The position numbers and the translations under genes are program-made. DNA of 64,000 nucleotides from Bacteroidota bacterium (lineage in GTDB: Bacteria; Bacteroidota; Bacteroidia; AKYH767-A; OLB10). The DNA lies in NCBI GenBank assembly GCA_016714535.1, contig JADKDR010000019.1, positions 1 to 64,000 on the forward strand, read 5' to 3'. The number at the start of each line of letters is the position of its first letter. Within the stretch, counting starts at the first letter, position 1. The notes under the pieces are model-generated. The model had not been told where the DNA came from. It searched no databases and saw only the letters and a program-made list of their open reading frames with translations. Shown here piece after piece: positions 8,245 to 16,485 of this stretch.

Positions 8245-8849
8245 GAATTTGAACATTCAAGATAATTCCAATTTTAGTAGAAATCAAATTTTGAATCAAC
8301 TTACCACAATGTGGAATCAAATTGAGAAATAATAATCTTAATGAGCCTCAACTTTGATGATGGTGTGGTTGGAGCATATATTCTAGCTATTGCGCTTGAC
8401 AAGGCATACTCATACTCACAGACGAGCCTGGTCGCATTGCGTTAGCATCACAGTATAATCGTTTGCCAGCAATTGATATTGAAAAACAACAAATGAATGG
8501 ACAAACAAACGAACAGATATGCTTTCAGGCAGCGGGGCGTTTTGAAATATTAAATAGTGAAGCTATTATAAAGTTACCCCGCAGAGGGTATTTTATCAAG
8601 TAGATTATATATGCACCTCGCTCAGTTTATTTTTAAAACAACCTTTACCTAAACTATTATTTTGGGCAAGGGAACTTATATTCAAGAATTAAAATAAATG
8701 TATTAAAAATCTTATTTCGTTATAGAGAATTGAAGCAAGATGCATCAACTACAATTATAAATTACAATTAATAAACAATAGCAACCATGGAACAAACAAA
8801 CGACAAAATTTTCAGTATCGATGTTGAAATCTAAACTTGATATTTCTAT
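8245..8849. other. Non-coding stretch with decayed fragments
   Basis: Only very short open stretches occur, for example a 30-codon ORF from 8341 and about 50 codons ending near 8602 (reading ...EKQQMNGQTNEQICFQAAGRF...). I recognise neither. The lack of any sustained frame and the neighbouring IS remnant suggest degraded genes. No palindromic site of family A or B is visible here. Confidence 0.4.
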
Positions 8850-8992
8850 TTGATGACGGCAGTCCTCAGCTATGTGCTGCATATTTATTATTTTTGCTAT
8901 GGTAAGGCAATGGTGTCGATGTAATTTTTATTTTTACCACATGTTGTTAACGTGCAGATGTTTAAGGAGCAATTTTTTCGCAGGCTGACTTT
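8850..8992 (-). mobile_element. IS1182 right-end remnant, copy 3
   Basis: It keeps the first transposase codons (GCTATGTGCTGCAT), the TTTTTACCACATGTTGTTAA leader and the end AATTTTTTCGCAGGCTGACT, all matching the right end at 1640-1757. The last bases diverge (GACTTTAT instead of GACGTTAT). The rest of the element is absent. It lies 78 bp upstream of the TPR gene start. Confidence 0.65.
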
Positions 8993-9069
8993 ATGCGTCA
9001 TGCTTTGGCGACATCGGAACTTCAAACTGATTGCAAGAAATGAACAGTAATAAATGCGATATTTGCAAC

Positions 9070-10644
9070 ATGACCAAAATAAAATTCTGCTTTACTTTTC
9101 TTTTTTTCTTTTGTGTGGCACTTACAAATGCACAGCAATCGCATATTGACAGTTTGAAACAGCAACTGATAGTAGCAACAACAGAAAGTGCAAAAATTGA
9201 GTTAGCGATTCAAATTAGCAATGCATATTCTAACACCAATGTTGATTCAATGGTGTTGTACTCTAAGAAATCAATCGATTTATTGCGTAATATTTTAGCA
9301 ACAGAAAATGCAGATAGTGTTAAAGTGCAAATCTTATGGTACATAAGTGACGTGTATCAATATGTGAGCAATGATTCGATGGTATTTTATTCGCAGCAAG
9401 CGTTGCTGCTTTGTATTAAAAACAGAAACAGTTTTCCTGCCGGCACTGAAGCACAGGCATTGTCACATCTTGCGGGTTCATTGTGGTGGGCAGGTAATTA
9501 TCCTGATGCTAAGGAAACCTATTTTAAAGCATTGCAAATAGCCGAACCGCTTGCCGACACCATGCTTATAGGGAATATTTACAACGGTATAGCAATGGTA
9601 AACAGAAATGCAGGAAATTACCGCGAGGCCATAAACTATTATACAAAAGCAGAAAATTTAACGAATTCTATTCCCGACAATCAGGTATTAAATGCGCTTT
9701 TAGTTGATAAGGGGAAATCCTACGAACAACTTGGAATCCTGGATTCTGCATACACCTATGTTCAGGAAGCTCTTGCTATGAATTTCAGAAAATTTCAAGG
9801 CAAAAATGTTTATGGAGGAGGATTACATTCAACAATGGGAATTATATATTCCAAGATGGGTAAAGAACAACTTGCCGTTGAATTTTTCAGGCAATCATTT
9901 CAATTAAATTCTGAAGTAAATAACATACGGCTACTTGCCCGTGGTTATTGCGAATTTGCCGAACACTTTGACCGTTTCAATCAACGGGACTCGGCCATTT
10001 ACTACGCCACAAAAGGTTTAGTGATTGACAGGCAATTCAATCTTTTGGTTCAGCAACTGCAAGCCAGCACTTTATTGACAAAACTTTACAAACAGGAAAA
10101 TAAAATTGACAGTGCGTTCAAGTATCAACAACTAATGATTGAAACGAGAGATAGTGTTTTCAGTCGTGAAAAAATTAATCGTTTGCAAACACTTGAGTTT
10201 AATGAACAATTACGACAACAAGAGTTAACATCAGAAAAAACAAAGTCCGAAGAAGAACGCAAACAAAATATTCAATACGCATTAATCGCAATCGGACTTG
10301 TTACCCTTATAATCCTATTCCTTTTTCTTAGCCGAAGTTTTATTTCCAACACTAAACTGATTTCTTTTTTTGGCGTGATTGCTTTGTTACTTGTTTTTGA
10401 ATTTCTCAATCTATTACTGCATCCATTCTTAGAAAGAATTACTCATCACTCACCCATTTTAATGTTGATTGCGTTAGTTTGTATAGCGGCTTTGCTTGTG
10501 CCCCTGCACCACAAATTAGAAAAGTGGACAACAGTGAAGCTGGTGGAGAATAATAAGGCAACAAGATTGGCAAATGCAAAAAAGACTATTGAGAAATTAG
10601 AAGATAAGGCAAATAATACGAATGAAACCAGCACGAACGCATAA
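9070..10644 (+). CDS. TPR-repeat membrane protein, kinase-less sensor-like architecture
   Basis: About 524 residues. A signal peptide (MTKIKFCFTFLFFFCVALTNAQQ) picks the ATG at 9070; another ATG lies at 9040. Residues ~25-380 are tetratricopeptide repeats (A-x2-LG-type helices, e.g. GNIYNGIAMVNRNAGNYREA, STMGIIYSKMGKEQLAVEFF). A coiled segment NEQLRQQELTSEKTKSEEE leads into three or four hydrophobic helices (IQYALIAIGLVTLIILFLFL onward) and a charged C-terminal helix. This is the sensory half of Bacteroidota TPR histidine kinases, but no HisKA or HATPase domain follows. Its TAA stop is the TAA of the attC-like site's TAACAG, so gene and site are fused edge to edge. Confidence 0.75.
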   Translation: MTKIKFCFTFLFFFCVALTNAQQSHIDSLKQQLIVATTESAKIELAIQISNAYSNTNVDSMVLYSKKSIDLLRNILATENADSVKVQILWYISDVYQYVSNDSMVFYSQQALLLCIKNRNSFPAGTEAQALSHLAGSLWWAGNYPDAKETYFKALQIAEPLADTMLIGNIYNGIAMVNRNAGNYREAINYYTKAENLTNSIPDNQVLNALLVDKGKSYEQLGILDSAYTYVQEALAMNFRKFQGKNVYGGGLHSTMGIIYSKMGKEQLAVEFFRQSFQLNSEVNNIRLLARGYCEFAEHFDRFNQRDSAIYYATKGLVIDRQFNLLVQQLQASTLLTKLYKQENKIDSAFKYQQLMIETRDSVFSREKINRLQTLEFNEQLRQQELTSEKTKSEEERKQNIQYALIAIGLVTLIILFLFLSRSFISNTKLISFFGVIALLLVFEFLNLLLHPFLERITHHSPILMLIALVCIAALLVPLHHKLEKWTTVKLVENNKATRLANAKKTIEKLEDKANNTNETSTNA

Positions 10645-10771
10645 CAGCACCTACAAGAAATTGGCGGTTCTGTGGTTAAATGAAGCTTTGTGCTTCGTAT
10701 CAAGTTCAGTATTGTCAGACCAGTTTACGTCTCCGAAATCGCCAACTTCTTGTAGTTTCCGCCACGTTTTG
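10640..10771 (+). repeat. attC-like palindromic repeat, family A, copy 2
   Basis: The edges are GCATAACAGCACC and CGCCACGTTTTGC. The arms CTACAAGAAATTGGCG and CGCCAACTTCTTGTAG are identical to those of copy 1, and the inner hairpin GAAGC-TTTGT-GCTTC also remains. The GCATAAC left edge is the reverse complement of GTTATGC, the form expected for attC R''/R' boxes. The next gene starts 45 bp beyond. Copies 1 and 2 are about 85% alike by eye although ~8 kb apart, which supports a homogenised site family as in integron arrays. Confidence 0.62.
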
Positions 10772-10815
10772 CGGCAGCTTAAAGGACGACACATTAACAA
10801 TTTAAACAAAGAAAT

Positions 10816-11199
10816 ATGAGCAACAAACTGACTCATTTTGCCATTCACATTGACGACATGGAACGGGCAAAGAGTTTTTATGACGGAGTTTTTGATTGGG
10901 ATTTCCAATCTTACGGACAAGAAGATTTTTTACAAATCAAAGCCGACAAGTCCGAAAACAGTGAACTAATCGGAGCATTGCAATCAAGGAAGTATTCCCC
11001 AGTTCCTGACAAAATTATTGGTTTGGAATGCTCGATTAGCGTTGAGAATATTGATGATATTATTGAAAAAGTCAATGCTAATGGCGGACAAGTTCTCATG
11101 CCAAGAACGGCTATTCCTTATGTTGGTTGGATTGCAAAGTTTTTAGACACAGAAGGCAATTTAATATGTGCAATGCAATATGACAATACAGCGAGATGA
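10816..11199 (+). CDS. VOC-family (glyoxalase/bleomycin-resistance fold) protein
   Basis: 127 residues. MSNKLTHFAIHIDDMERAKSFYDGVFDW is the classic opening of a vicinal-oxygen-chelate domain, with metal-ligand candidate H at position ~8. The second half, GLECSISVENIDDIIEKVNANGGQVLMP and WIAKFLDTEGNLICAMQ, is the paired beta-alpha-beta unit ending in the expected E(G)N segment. It is a single-domain member, substrate unknown. Its stop overlaps the next ATG by four bases (ATGA), so the two genes form one translational pair between repeats A2 and B2. Confidence 0.9.
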   Translation: MSNKLTHFAIHIDDMERAKSFYDGVFDWDFQSYGQEDFLQIKADKSENSELIGALQSRKYSPVPDKIIGLECSISVENIDDIIEKVNANGGQVLMPRTAIPYVGWIAKFLDTEGNLICAMQYDNTAR

Positions 11200-11636
11200 C
11201 AAAGCCGAGACCAATACATCCAGACTTTCAATTCTTGTTAAATTATAAGGACCAGAAAGTCATTGAACTTTTTAGCGATTTACGACTATACATTTTAGAC
11301 CTGTATCCTGACAGTAATGAGCTAATTTATCATACACACGCCTTGACAGCAGTTTTTTCAATATCAGAAAAGCTATCAGACGCATTTTGCATGCTACCAA
11401 TCTATACAAATCATCTAAACTTGGGCTTTAATAAAGGAGCGCTATTGAAAGACCCGAATAAACTGTTGACAGGAACAGGAAATTTAATTAGGCACATTGA
11501 CGTAGAAAAGTCAACTGATTATAGAAACCCAAAAGTAAAAGCTTTGATAAGAGACGCGATTGACTTTGCAATAAAAGATATGGACAAGCCGACAAAATCA
11601 GTTGGAGCGACAATTTCAAAAATTAAGAGGAAATAA
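11196..11636 (+). CDS. DUF1801 domain protein (YdhG-like)
   Basis: 146 residues, soluble. The central part (VIELFSDLRLYILDLYPDSNELIYHTHALTAVFSI, then FCMLPIYTNHLNLGFNKGALL and LTGTGNLIRHIDVEKSTDYRNPKVKALI) follows the DUF1801 pattern, including the final G...RHI signature. The family's role is not established; members often appear in cassette-like or accessory settings. It starts inside the stop of the VOC gene and is followed almost at once by repeat B2. Confidence 0.82.
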   Translation: MTKPRPIHPDFQFLLNYKDQKVIELFSDLRLYILDLYPDSNELIYHTHALTAVFSISEKLSDAFCMLPIYTNHLNLGFNKGALLKDPNKLLTGTGNLIRHIDVEKSTDYRNPKVKALIRDAIDFAIKDMDKPTKSVGATISKIKRK

Positions 11637-11641
11637 AAGCC

Positions 11642-11785
11642 GACCGCGTCACATTTGGCCATCTATACGAAACCCCAATCGAGTAGAGCAAACGAGGGGG
11701 TTTTCGTATAGATGTTCCCGACCGCATGCTAACGGGATAAATCCCGACCGCAAGCTAACGGGATAAATGTTCAGCGACACGTGCC
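11642..11785 (+). repeat. Palindromic intergenic repeat, family B, copy 2
   Basis: It starts GACCGCGTCACATTTGGCC, 5 bp after the DUF1801 stop, and ends GTTCAGCGACACGTGCC. The main stem is strong: ATCTATACGAAACCCC (11661-11676) against GGGGTTTTCGTATAGAT (11697-11713). Relative to copies 1 and 3 the stem sequence differs but stays paired, i.e. compensatory change, which argues for selection on structure. A 26 bp tandem repeat is inserted before the tail. Confidence 0.6.
11717..11768. repeat. 26-bp tandem duplication inside repeat B2
   Basis: Two head-to-tail 26-mers (11717-11742 and 11743-11768) differ at one base (GCATGC versus GCAAGC). Each begins CCCGACCGC and ends CTAACGGGATAAAT, so each can form a small CCCG/CGGG hairpin. 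GACCGC is also the first motif of the B family, suggesting that the repeat edge was duplicated, as by slippage or repeated recombination. Confidence 0.8.
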
Positions 11786-12345
11786 GCGATGCGCTTAGTA
11801 GGAGCTACAGCCTGTCGGGTGTATAGGTGTATTTGTATCGGAGTTCTGTGGGGAATTTGATGGCTGTAACAGTTGGTGTATACGTTGTTTGGCAGTTATT
11901 TTTAAGAAAGGCATATAAGAGCCCTTACCCGCAATGCAGATGTTTTTTTGGAGTGTGTATGTTGTTTGTTTTTTACTTTTTGTTTTCATAGTGGAGGGAT
12001 TTTGATTGGTTTGGTGAGCCGCGGTTGCTCAATTCTTCTGAATTTATTAATCGCCCATTAAAATATTTGAAAGATGCTAAAAGAACCAATTTGCCTGTTA
12101 GGCACTTGGGGCATTGTCGTATATCGCAGCCGGTAAGCGACATGATGGCAATATAAATAGGCACCGTTATATCGGTTTGACAAAATGCGAACTGACGTGC
12201 TTCTATGAAACATTTGTGCAAGGTTCAACAGCAGTAATTCTATTGAACTTTTGTGTTAAAAATCCGCCACATCGCCAAGACGAAAACCGATGTTTTATGA
12301 AACATTACTAAAGTGTATCTACTTTACTCATCATTTTTAATCAAA
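11786..12345. other. Gene-poor stretch after the first cassette-like region
   Basis: No credible complete gene. A plus-strand open stretch of about 52 codons (11998-12157) reads FDWFGEPRLLNSSEFINRP... to ...GHCRISQPVSDMMAI and stops. It has no start and may be the tail of a lost gene; I do not recognise it. Minus-strand ORFs here have low-complexity composition and no context, so I do not call them. Confidence 0.4.
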
Positions 12346-12348
12346 TGC

Positions 12349-12375
12349 AGTGTTGCATTAAGGCAACACTTTTTT
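12349..12375 (+). terminator. Rho-independent terminator
   Basis: Perfect 8 bp stem AGTGTTGC / GCAACACT with loop ATTAAG and a five-T run after it. It lies about 100 bp before the T9SS pseudogene and insulates it from transcription coming from the accessory region. Confidence 0.8.
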
Positions 12376-12475
12376 CGCATAACATGTTTTTATCGAGTGT
12401 GTTTTTAGAATTTATTGGGCTTGCATATTTTGAAAAGTCTATTTACCTTGTCGATAACTTTAAAAACACATAAAC

Positions 12476-13900
12476 ATGAAAATCATTTTAGTTACCTTAT
12501 TTACATTAATTGGCACCGCATTAATGGCCTTGCCAAATGAAAAAGAGAAAATTGTTGAAGCAAAGATTTCTCATCAGGCAAATCTAAAGACACACAATGG
12601 ATGTTGGGATGTCAATCATTTCGTTTTTTGCAAAGGTGATTCGGCTGCAAATGAAAAGCCAAATTTTGGTTATTTGTTTGAGAGTGGCTTGCAATGGGTG
12701 TATGTTCCTATTGATACGTTACCTAATTTGGGTTTGCAAGATGTTGCTATAGAATGGCGTGGACAGTACATAGGTGTATATGGCGATAATCGCCATTTTG
12801 CAATTGTAAATGGGCCTATGATTTATTCATACACGACAATTCCACTTGCAAACCTGCTTCCCAATTGTCAATTGAAGGATAGCATGCCAACTCCAGTAGA
12901 CTATGTAAAATCTTTTCTTGTTTACGATTCTCTATATTGCATTGTAACTTTAGCTCAAGGTGGTTAGCAGTATGATTAAAAATTTTATCAATTGCCAAAT
13001 TTCACTCTATCATCTTCGGTATCTCTGAAATTGAAATATGAAACCTTTTGCAGAACCGATAATTTTAATTTTAAGGAGATTATATTGGTAGGTGATTCGG
13101 TTGGAACGCAACGCATGTTGAAATTTAATATTACCGTTGGAATTGTAGTGAATGATATTGTTTTAGCCGATGATTTTAAGAATTCAAAATTTGCAACATA
13201 TGGTGCAAATAATGCATTCTTGTTTGCAAGCCCCGGAGATACGATTACAAATTTATTGCGGTATAATTTTATTTCATCCGTAGCCACTACCACCAACCTG
13301 TTTCCGAATTTGGGAATTGCTTTTGCCAATACCAATGAGTCGATGCCTGTTTATTATCAAGCTATGTTTGATGGTTCGCCAAAGGCAATGCATAAAAAAA
13401 TTATTTCCTATAGTCGTTTGTCAAACACATTTGACACCATTATTAATAATGTATATTGTAATGCAGCGCATTCGAATACTTACGGATTTAGCTCACCTCC
13501 ATATATGATGATTATGGCTCCATAGAGCAATAAGAATGAAGTGATTTTTGCAAATGGTGCTTATAACCTTACCGATACTGTTGCTGTGCCATCGTATCCA
13601 CTTTGGTTTATGGAAGATATGCGATGTTATGTTGGTATGAATGAAATAAATTCGCGGTTGGCCATACATGCCAAGCCAAATCCTGCTACAGAAGAAATTT
13701 CGATATCGATAACGGGTTTGCAAAATGAGGTGGCTTACACGTTTGAAATAATAAGTATGTCGGGCGAATTGCTATTTGAATTGCCTGTTTATCCAAAAAA
13801 GGAATATCGCATACCATTGGATGAAATGCCTACCGGCACGCTCTTGATGCGAATTAGTGGTAATGGTGTTAGTGTGACCAAGAGGATTATTAAGCTTTGA
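12476..13900 (+). pseudogene. T9SS-sorted secreted protein, broken by in-frame stops
   Basis: Three open stretches (12476-12967, 12992-13525, 13541-13900) are all in the same frame and are separated only by nonsense codons: TAG at 12965 with TAA four codons later, and TAG at 13523. Read through, they give one ~475-residue protein. It has a signal peptide (MKIILVTLFTLIGTALMA), an unrecognised middle region, and a type IX secretion C-terminal domain (HAKPNPATEEISISI, FEIISMSGELLFELP, LDEMPTGTLLMRISGNGVSVTKRIIKL). Nonsense without frameshift points to point mutation. TAG is used as a true stop elsewhere (pckA, NhaD-like), so recoding is unlikely. Probably a decayed extracellular protein. Confidence 0.8.
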
Positions 13901-14272
13901 TTATATTGAAGCCTGCTTGTTGCACTAGACACATTTCATGCACAAACACTATGGAACAAAATGCTTCGGTATTTTATACCGATTATGCTTTCAATATAGG
14001 CCAATCTTCATTTCATTTGGTTGTACTATTTTCAAGCTATATCGGCATTAACCATTCTGAAATTATAAAATAGTTTGGACTATTTTATAATTAGAATTGG
14101 TATTAATTGGAATAAATAATAAATCGAAGGAATAATTAATTATCACTAACCCCGATGGAAGCGTATACCCCGCAGCAAGGTTGGCAGGTGGGTAGAGCGA
14201 GGAGTATGAGCGTACAGCGGGACCTTATTGTTACTAAGCAAGTATACGTTCGCTGTTTCGAAAAAAAATTAC
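13901..14272. other. Intergenic stretch with palindrome and structured element
   Basis: No gene found. It contains the perfect palindrome at 14061-14092 (separate entry). At about 14150-14225 there is a GC-richer block (CCCCGATGGAAGCGTATACC ... GAGCGTACAGCGGGACC) that stands out from the AT-rich surroundings and would be the 3' untranslated region of the acyl-CoA dehydrogenase message. I could not fold it convincingly. Confidence 0.4.
14061..14092. terminator. Perfect AT-rich palindrome, possible bidirectional terminator
   Basis: 13 bp arms AATTATAAAATAG (14061-14073) and CTATTTTATAATT (14080-14092) around TTTGGA. It lies between the convergent T9SS pseudogene and acyl-CoA dehydrogenase gene. 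It is AT-only except for one G/C per arm and has no T-run, so a terminator role is uncertain and a protein-binding site is also possible. Confidence 0.4.
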
Positions 14273-15412
14273 TTAACGAAGTATCTCGCGGGCGATGACA
14301 AGCTTTTGGATTTCGCTGGTGCCTTCGCCTATGGTGCATAGTTTGCTGTCGCGATAAAATTTTTCGACCGGAAAATCTTTGGTATAACCATAGCCGCCAA
14401 ATATTTGTACGGCTTCGGTAGATGCCTTAACTGCTACCTCGCTGGTGTAGTATTTTGCCATGGCGCTTACCTTGGTAACTTTTTCGCCTCTGTTTTTGAG
14501 ATCGGCAGCCATAAAGGTGAGTAATTCTGCTGCTTCAATTTCTGTGGCCATATCTGCTAGCTTGAAAGAAATACCTTGAAATTCGGAAATAGGTTTGCCA
14601 AACTGTTGGCGCTCTTTGGAATATTTTACCGATGCATCGAGGGCGCCTTTGGCAATGCCAAGGCCAAGGGCTGCAATGGATATGCGGCCACCATCGAGCA
14701 CTTTCATAGATTGTATAAAGCCTTCGCCTACCTTGCCAAGCAGGTTGTCTCTTGTTACACGACAATTGTCAAAGATGAGTTCGGTGGTTTCGGAGGCACG
14801 CATGCCGAGTTTGTTTTCTTTGCGGCCTGCGCTAAAGCCAGGTGTTCCTTTTTCGATGGCAAAGGCGGTCATACCATGACTGTCGCCACGCTCACCGGTT
14901 CGCACAATAACAACGGCAATGTTGCTGCTTTTGCCATGCGTTATCCAGCATTTGGTGCCGTTAATTATCCAGCCATCGCCATCAGTTGTGGCTACGCAAC
15001 TCATGTTGCCGGCATCGCTGCCTGTGCCAGGTTCGGTAAGGCCCCAGGCTCCAATCCACTCTGCAGTAGCAAGTTTAGGAAGCCAGCGCTTTTTTTGATC
15101 TTCGGTACCGAATTGCATAATGTGGCCGGTACATAATGAATTGTGCGCTGCAAGACTTAAGCCGATAGAGCCGCAAACGCGTGAAACTTCTACTATGGCT
15201 GTAACGTACTCTGTATATGTTAGTCCTGCGCCACCATATTCTGTAGGTACCAAGATGCCCATCAGGCCAAGTTCTCCCATTTTTTTAAATACATGAATTG
15301 GGAATTCCTGACTTTCGTCCCATTCCATTACATAGGGTCGTATATTTTTTTCGGTAAAGTCGCGCACGGTTTGCGCTATCATGTTTTGATTATCAGTAGT
15401 AGAAAAATTCAT
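14273..15412 (-). CDS. Acyl-CoA dehydrogenase
   Basis: 379 residues, full family length. It catalyses FAD-dependent alpha,beta-desaturation of an acyl-CoA, passing electrons to ETF. Visible signatures: MGELGLMGILVPTEYGGAGL, the FAD-binding WGLTEPGTGSDAGNMSCVAT motif, WITHGKSSNIAVVIVRT, the central RQQFGKPISEFQGISFKLADMA, and the C-terminal QIFGGYGYTKDFPVEKFYRDSKLCTIGEGTSEIQKLVIAREIL, whose EGTSEIQ holds the substrate and FAD contact and the catalytic glutamate. This form resembles short-chain/butyryl-CoA dehydrogenases. Monocistronic, leftward. Confidence 0.95.
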   Translation of the reverse strand: MNFSTTDNQNMIAQTVRDFTEKNIRPYVMEWDESQEFPIHVFKKMGELGLMGILVPTEYGGAGLTYTEYVTAIVEVSRVCGSIGLSLAAHNSLCTGHIMQFGTEDQKKRWLPKLATAEWIGAWGLTEPGTGSDAGNMSCVATTDGDGWIINGTKCWITHGKSSNIAVVIVRTGERGDSHGMTAFAIEKGTPGFSAGRKENKLGMRASETTELIFDNCRVTRDNLLGKVGEGFIQSMKVLDGGRISIAALGLGIAKGALDASVKYSKERQQFGKPISEFQGISFKLADMATEIEAAELLTFMAADLKNRGEKVTKVSAMAKYYTSEVAVKASTEAVQIFGGYGYTKDFPVEKFYRDSKLCTIGEGTSEIQKLVIAREILR

Positions 15413-15765
15413 ACAGTATTTTAAATAGCTTGTTTTTGATTTTTTTTTCGAGCCGCAAATGTAGTATTAAATTGGAATGTTCAATTGGTTATAGCCAAGC
15501 AAATTGGGGTATTAACAGGTGTTAATATTTTATCGGAAAAAGGCGGCTTCGGTTTTGGTTAACTTTTACACTCTTTGAAAGATGATTAGTACTTTCGGTT
15601 TTGCTTAACCAATAAGGAGAGTAAATTTTTTGAAAAAAAACTTATTAAAAAGTTGAACAAATGAATCTTGATAACTTTTTAGGCGAATTATATTAAATCT
15701 ACCTTATAGGTAGAATAAAAACGTATAACATTGCAGTCTTAATTTAAATTTTTAAAGCTTATCGT
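15413..15765. other. Divergent intergenic region, no gene
   Basis: AT-rich spacer between the divergent acyl-CoA dehydrogenase and DUF2061 genes, so it should hold promoters in both directions. I see no clear TAnnTTTG box for either, no ORF and no strong hairpin. Confidence 0.4.
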
Positions 15766-16248
15766 ATGAATGAGAAACATACCAGAAGTATTGTAAAGGG
15801 AACCACCTGGAGGATTATTGGTACATTGGATACCTTATTCTTATCGTGGTTATTTACAGGCAGTATAGGCGATGCCAGTAAAATTGCCGGAACCGAAGTT
15901 ATTACAAAAGTAGGTTTGTATTACTTGCATGAACGCGCATGGATGAGGGCACATTGGATGCGCAAATTGAAATTGCTGCCTGATGGTACCCAGAAATGGG
16001 TGGACCACCACTCGCGCAGTTTGATAAAAGGAGTAAGCTGGCGAATATTTGGTACAATGGATACCATAATGATTGCCTTGTTTTGGACTGGGGAGATTGA
16101 TAAGGCACTAAAGATTGGTTTTGCCGAAGTGTTTACCAAAATATTATTGTACTACTTACACGAGCGTTTGTGGTTACGACTTAAGTGGGGAATTACACCA
16201 TTAGCAGTAACAGAAGTGCCTGCTGATGCACAATTGGAATTAAAATAA
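15766..16248 (+). CDS. Tandem DUF2061 membrane protein
   Basis: 160 residues made of two copies of the DUF2061 unit. Copy 1: TRSIVKGTTWRIIGTLDTLFLSWLFTG ... GTEVITKVGLYYLHERAWMR. Copy 2: SRSLIKGVSWRIFGTMDTIMIALFWTG ... FAEVFTKILLYYLHERLWLR. Each has two hydrophobic helices and the K-(x)n-WR-(x)n-D-T signature, giving four predicted membrane segments. DUF2061 is usually a single ~70-residue unit and is often linked with sulfate assimilation genes; the cysN/cysD pair here is 46 kb away. Function unknown. A strong terminator follows. Confidence 0.88.
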   Translation: MNEKHTRSIVKGTTWRIIGTLDTLFLSWLFTGSIGDASKIAGTEVITKVGLYYLHERAWMRAHWMRKLKLLPDGTQKWVDHHSRSLIKGVSWRIFGTMDTIMIALFWTGEIDKALKIGFAEVFTKILLYYLHERLWLRLKWGITPLAVTEVPADAQLELK

Positions 16249-16270
16249 TAACTGATTTAGTAAATACGCT

Positions 16271-16307
16271 ATCCCCCTTTGGGTTCCCGAAAGGGGGATT
16301 TTTTTTT
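16271..16307 (+). terminator. Rho-independent terminator after the DUF2061 gene
   Basis: Perfect 10 bp stem ATCCCCCTTT / AAAGGGGGAT (16271-16280 with 16290-16299) and a run of eight T. Confidence 0.9.
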
Positions 16308-16339
16308 GTTTGTGTGGGTAATGTTGGACTAAGAAAAAG

Positions 16340-16485
16340 CAAAAAGACAATAAGCGAAATCGTATTCCTGCGTGCCCCTCCGTGTCTCCGTGCGAAAAAA
16401 AAATCTAGAGCAAGCAAAAAGGCAATTTGCGAAATCATATTCCTACGTGCCCCTCCGTGTCTCCGTGCGATAAAAGACTACAGCA
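16340..16485. repeat. Two tandem ~73-bp repeats rich in CGTGCCCCTCCGTGTCTCCG
   Basis: Two direct copies, about 16340-16410 and 16412-16485. Each runs through GAAATC(G/A)TATTCCT(G/A)CGTGCCCC, then TCCGTGTCTCCGTGCGA, then A-rich sequence to AGCAAGCAA. Identity is about 85% by eye. The core is GC-rich against an AT-rich background and is itself built of near-repeats (CCGTG). It does not encode a plausible protein; it looks like an interspersed intergenic element in tandem. Confidence 0.7.

Noticed and set aside
11795..11989. 64-residue minus-strand ORF after repeat B2
   Set aside because: Low-complexity composition, no family, no context and partial overlap with the repeat tail.
14576..15136. 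186-residue plus-strand ORF
   Set aside because: It lies wholly antisense inside the acyl-CoA dehydrogenase gene.
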